From contig JAIYAU010000042.1 of the NCBI GenBank assembly GCA_027488865.1, positions 62,001-126,000 on the forward strand: a stretch of 64,000 bases of DNA, written 5' to 3'. The notes beneath the pieces were generated by a model that saw only the letters and a program-made list of their open reading frames with translations, ran no database searches and had not been told where the DNA came from. The first letter of the stretch is position 1, and each line of letters opens with the position of its first letter. The DNA is from Cytophagaceae bacterium (GTDB taxonomy: Bacteria; Bacteroidota; Bacteroidia; Cytophagales; UBA9547). The position numbers and the translations under genes are program-made. This document shows positions 63,994-64,000 of the stretch, piece after piece.

Positions 63994-64000
63994 GTTAAAT

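Noticed and set aside
1-64000. Search by eye for tRNA, rRNA, CRISPR arrays, transposases, integrases, phage and toxin-antitoxin genes
   Set aside because: None seen. No direct-repeat arrays, DDE or recombinase motifs or cloverleaf-like stretches were found; a covariance-model scan would be the decisive check for tRNAs.

Overview
The window is an ordinary chromosomal stretch of a low-GC member of the Bacteroidota. The evidence is an OmpA protein with the PorE domain order, a PorP/SprF-family outer-membrane protein, a GldB-like gliding lipoprotein and two secreted proteins with type IX secretion (T9SS) C-terminal sorting domains. It also includes a WbqC-like protein, a NagB fused to a PIG-L deacetylase domain, a leucine-rich-repeat kinase of the Bacteroidota type, ClpC beginning MEAKFS, and TAnnTTTG promoter boxes. 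Starts rarely show a Shine-Dalgarno sequence and several genes use TTG or GTG. I cannot place it below phylum level. I see no rRNA, tRNA, CRISPR, phage, integrase or insertion sequence.

Layout. 1-8.4 kb: end of a DUF5106/thioredoxin protein, PorE-like OmpA lipoprotein, purL, a bacilliredoxin, a TPR protein and a YgiD-type dioxygenase. 8.7-18.8 kb (all +): recA, a CAP-domain protein coupled to an LRR kinase, a membrane PASTA protein coupled to a T9SS cargo protein, a lipoprotein, a conserved protein, typA, and an overlapping SemiSWEET/CDP-alcohol phosphatidyltransferase pair. 18.9-24.3 kb (all -): YjdM/PhnA, a hypothetical protein, a DMT exporter, an RmlD-like reductase, a secreted cyclophilin, hemC and TerC. 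24.3-24.84 kb is a 0.54-kb non-coding island between divergent promoters. 24.8-31.1 kb: a THUMP-like methyltransferase, a TerB-like protein, a single-domain response regulator, clpC, wbqC-like and a YciO/Sua5-family gene.

31.2-42.8 kb: an AsmA-like protein, nagB-PIG-L, glutathione peroxidase, menA, a subtilase, folA, an M28 peptidase, gcvH and a PorP-family gene. 42.9-49.2 kb: udk, a minus-strand trio (STAS-like protein, coiled-coil protein, response regulator), hemB, an outer-membrane barrel, gldB-like and a glycosyltransferase carrying a 20-bp poly-A tract. 49.4-64 kb (all +): a glycine-rich T9SS cargo, lhgO, DUF6913, dapA, a CapA-SPOR protein, ftsX, a DUF3098 protein, uppP, truB, a GGR-like oxidoreductase, sucA and sucB.

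Functional themes. Envelope building is prominent: dapA, CapA-SPOR, ftsX and uppP are nearly contiguous, with AsmA-like, PASTA and T9SS parts elsewhere. Central metabolism is represented by sucAB, gcvH, hemB/hemC, menA, purL, folA and udk. The features most worth a second look are the poly-A tract in the glycosyltransferase, three promoters that appear to give leaderless mRNAs, the non-coding island at 24.3-24.84 kb with competing hairpins, the kinase/PASTA neighbourhood, and the STAS-like/coiled-coil/response-regulator trio.
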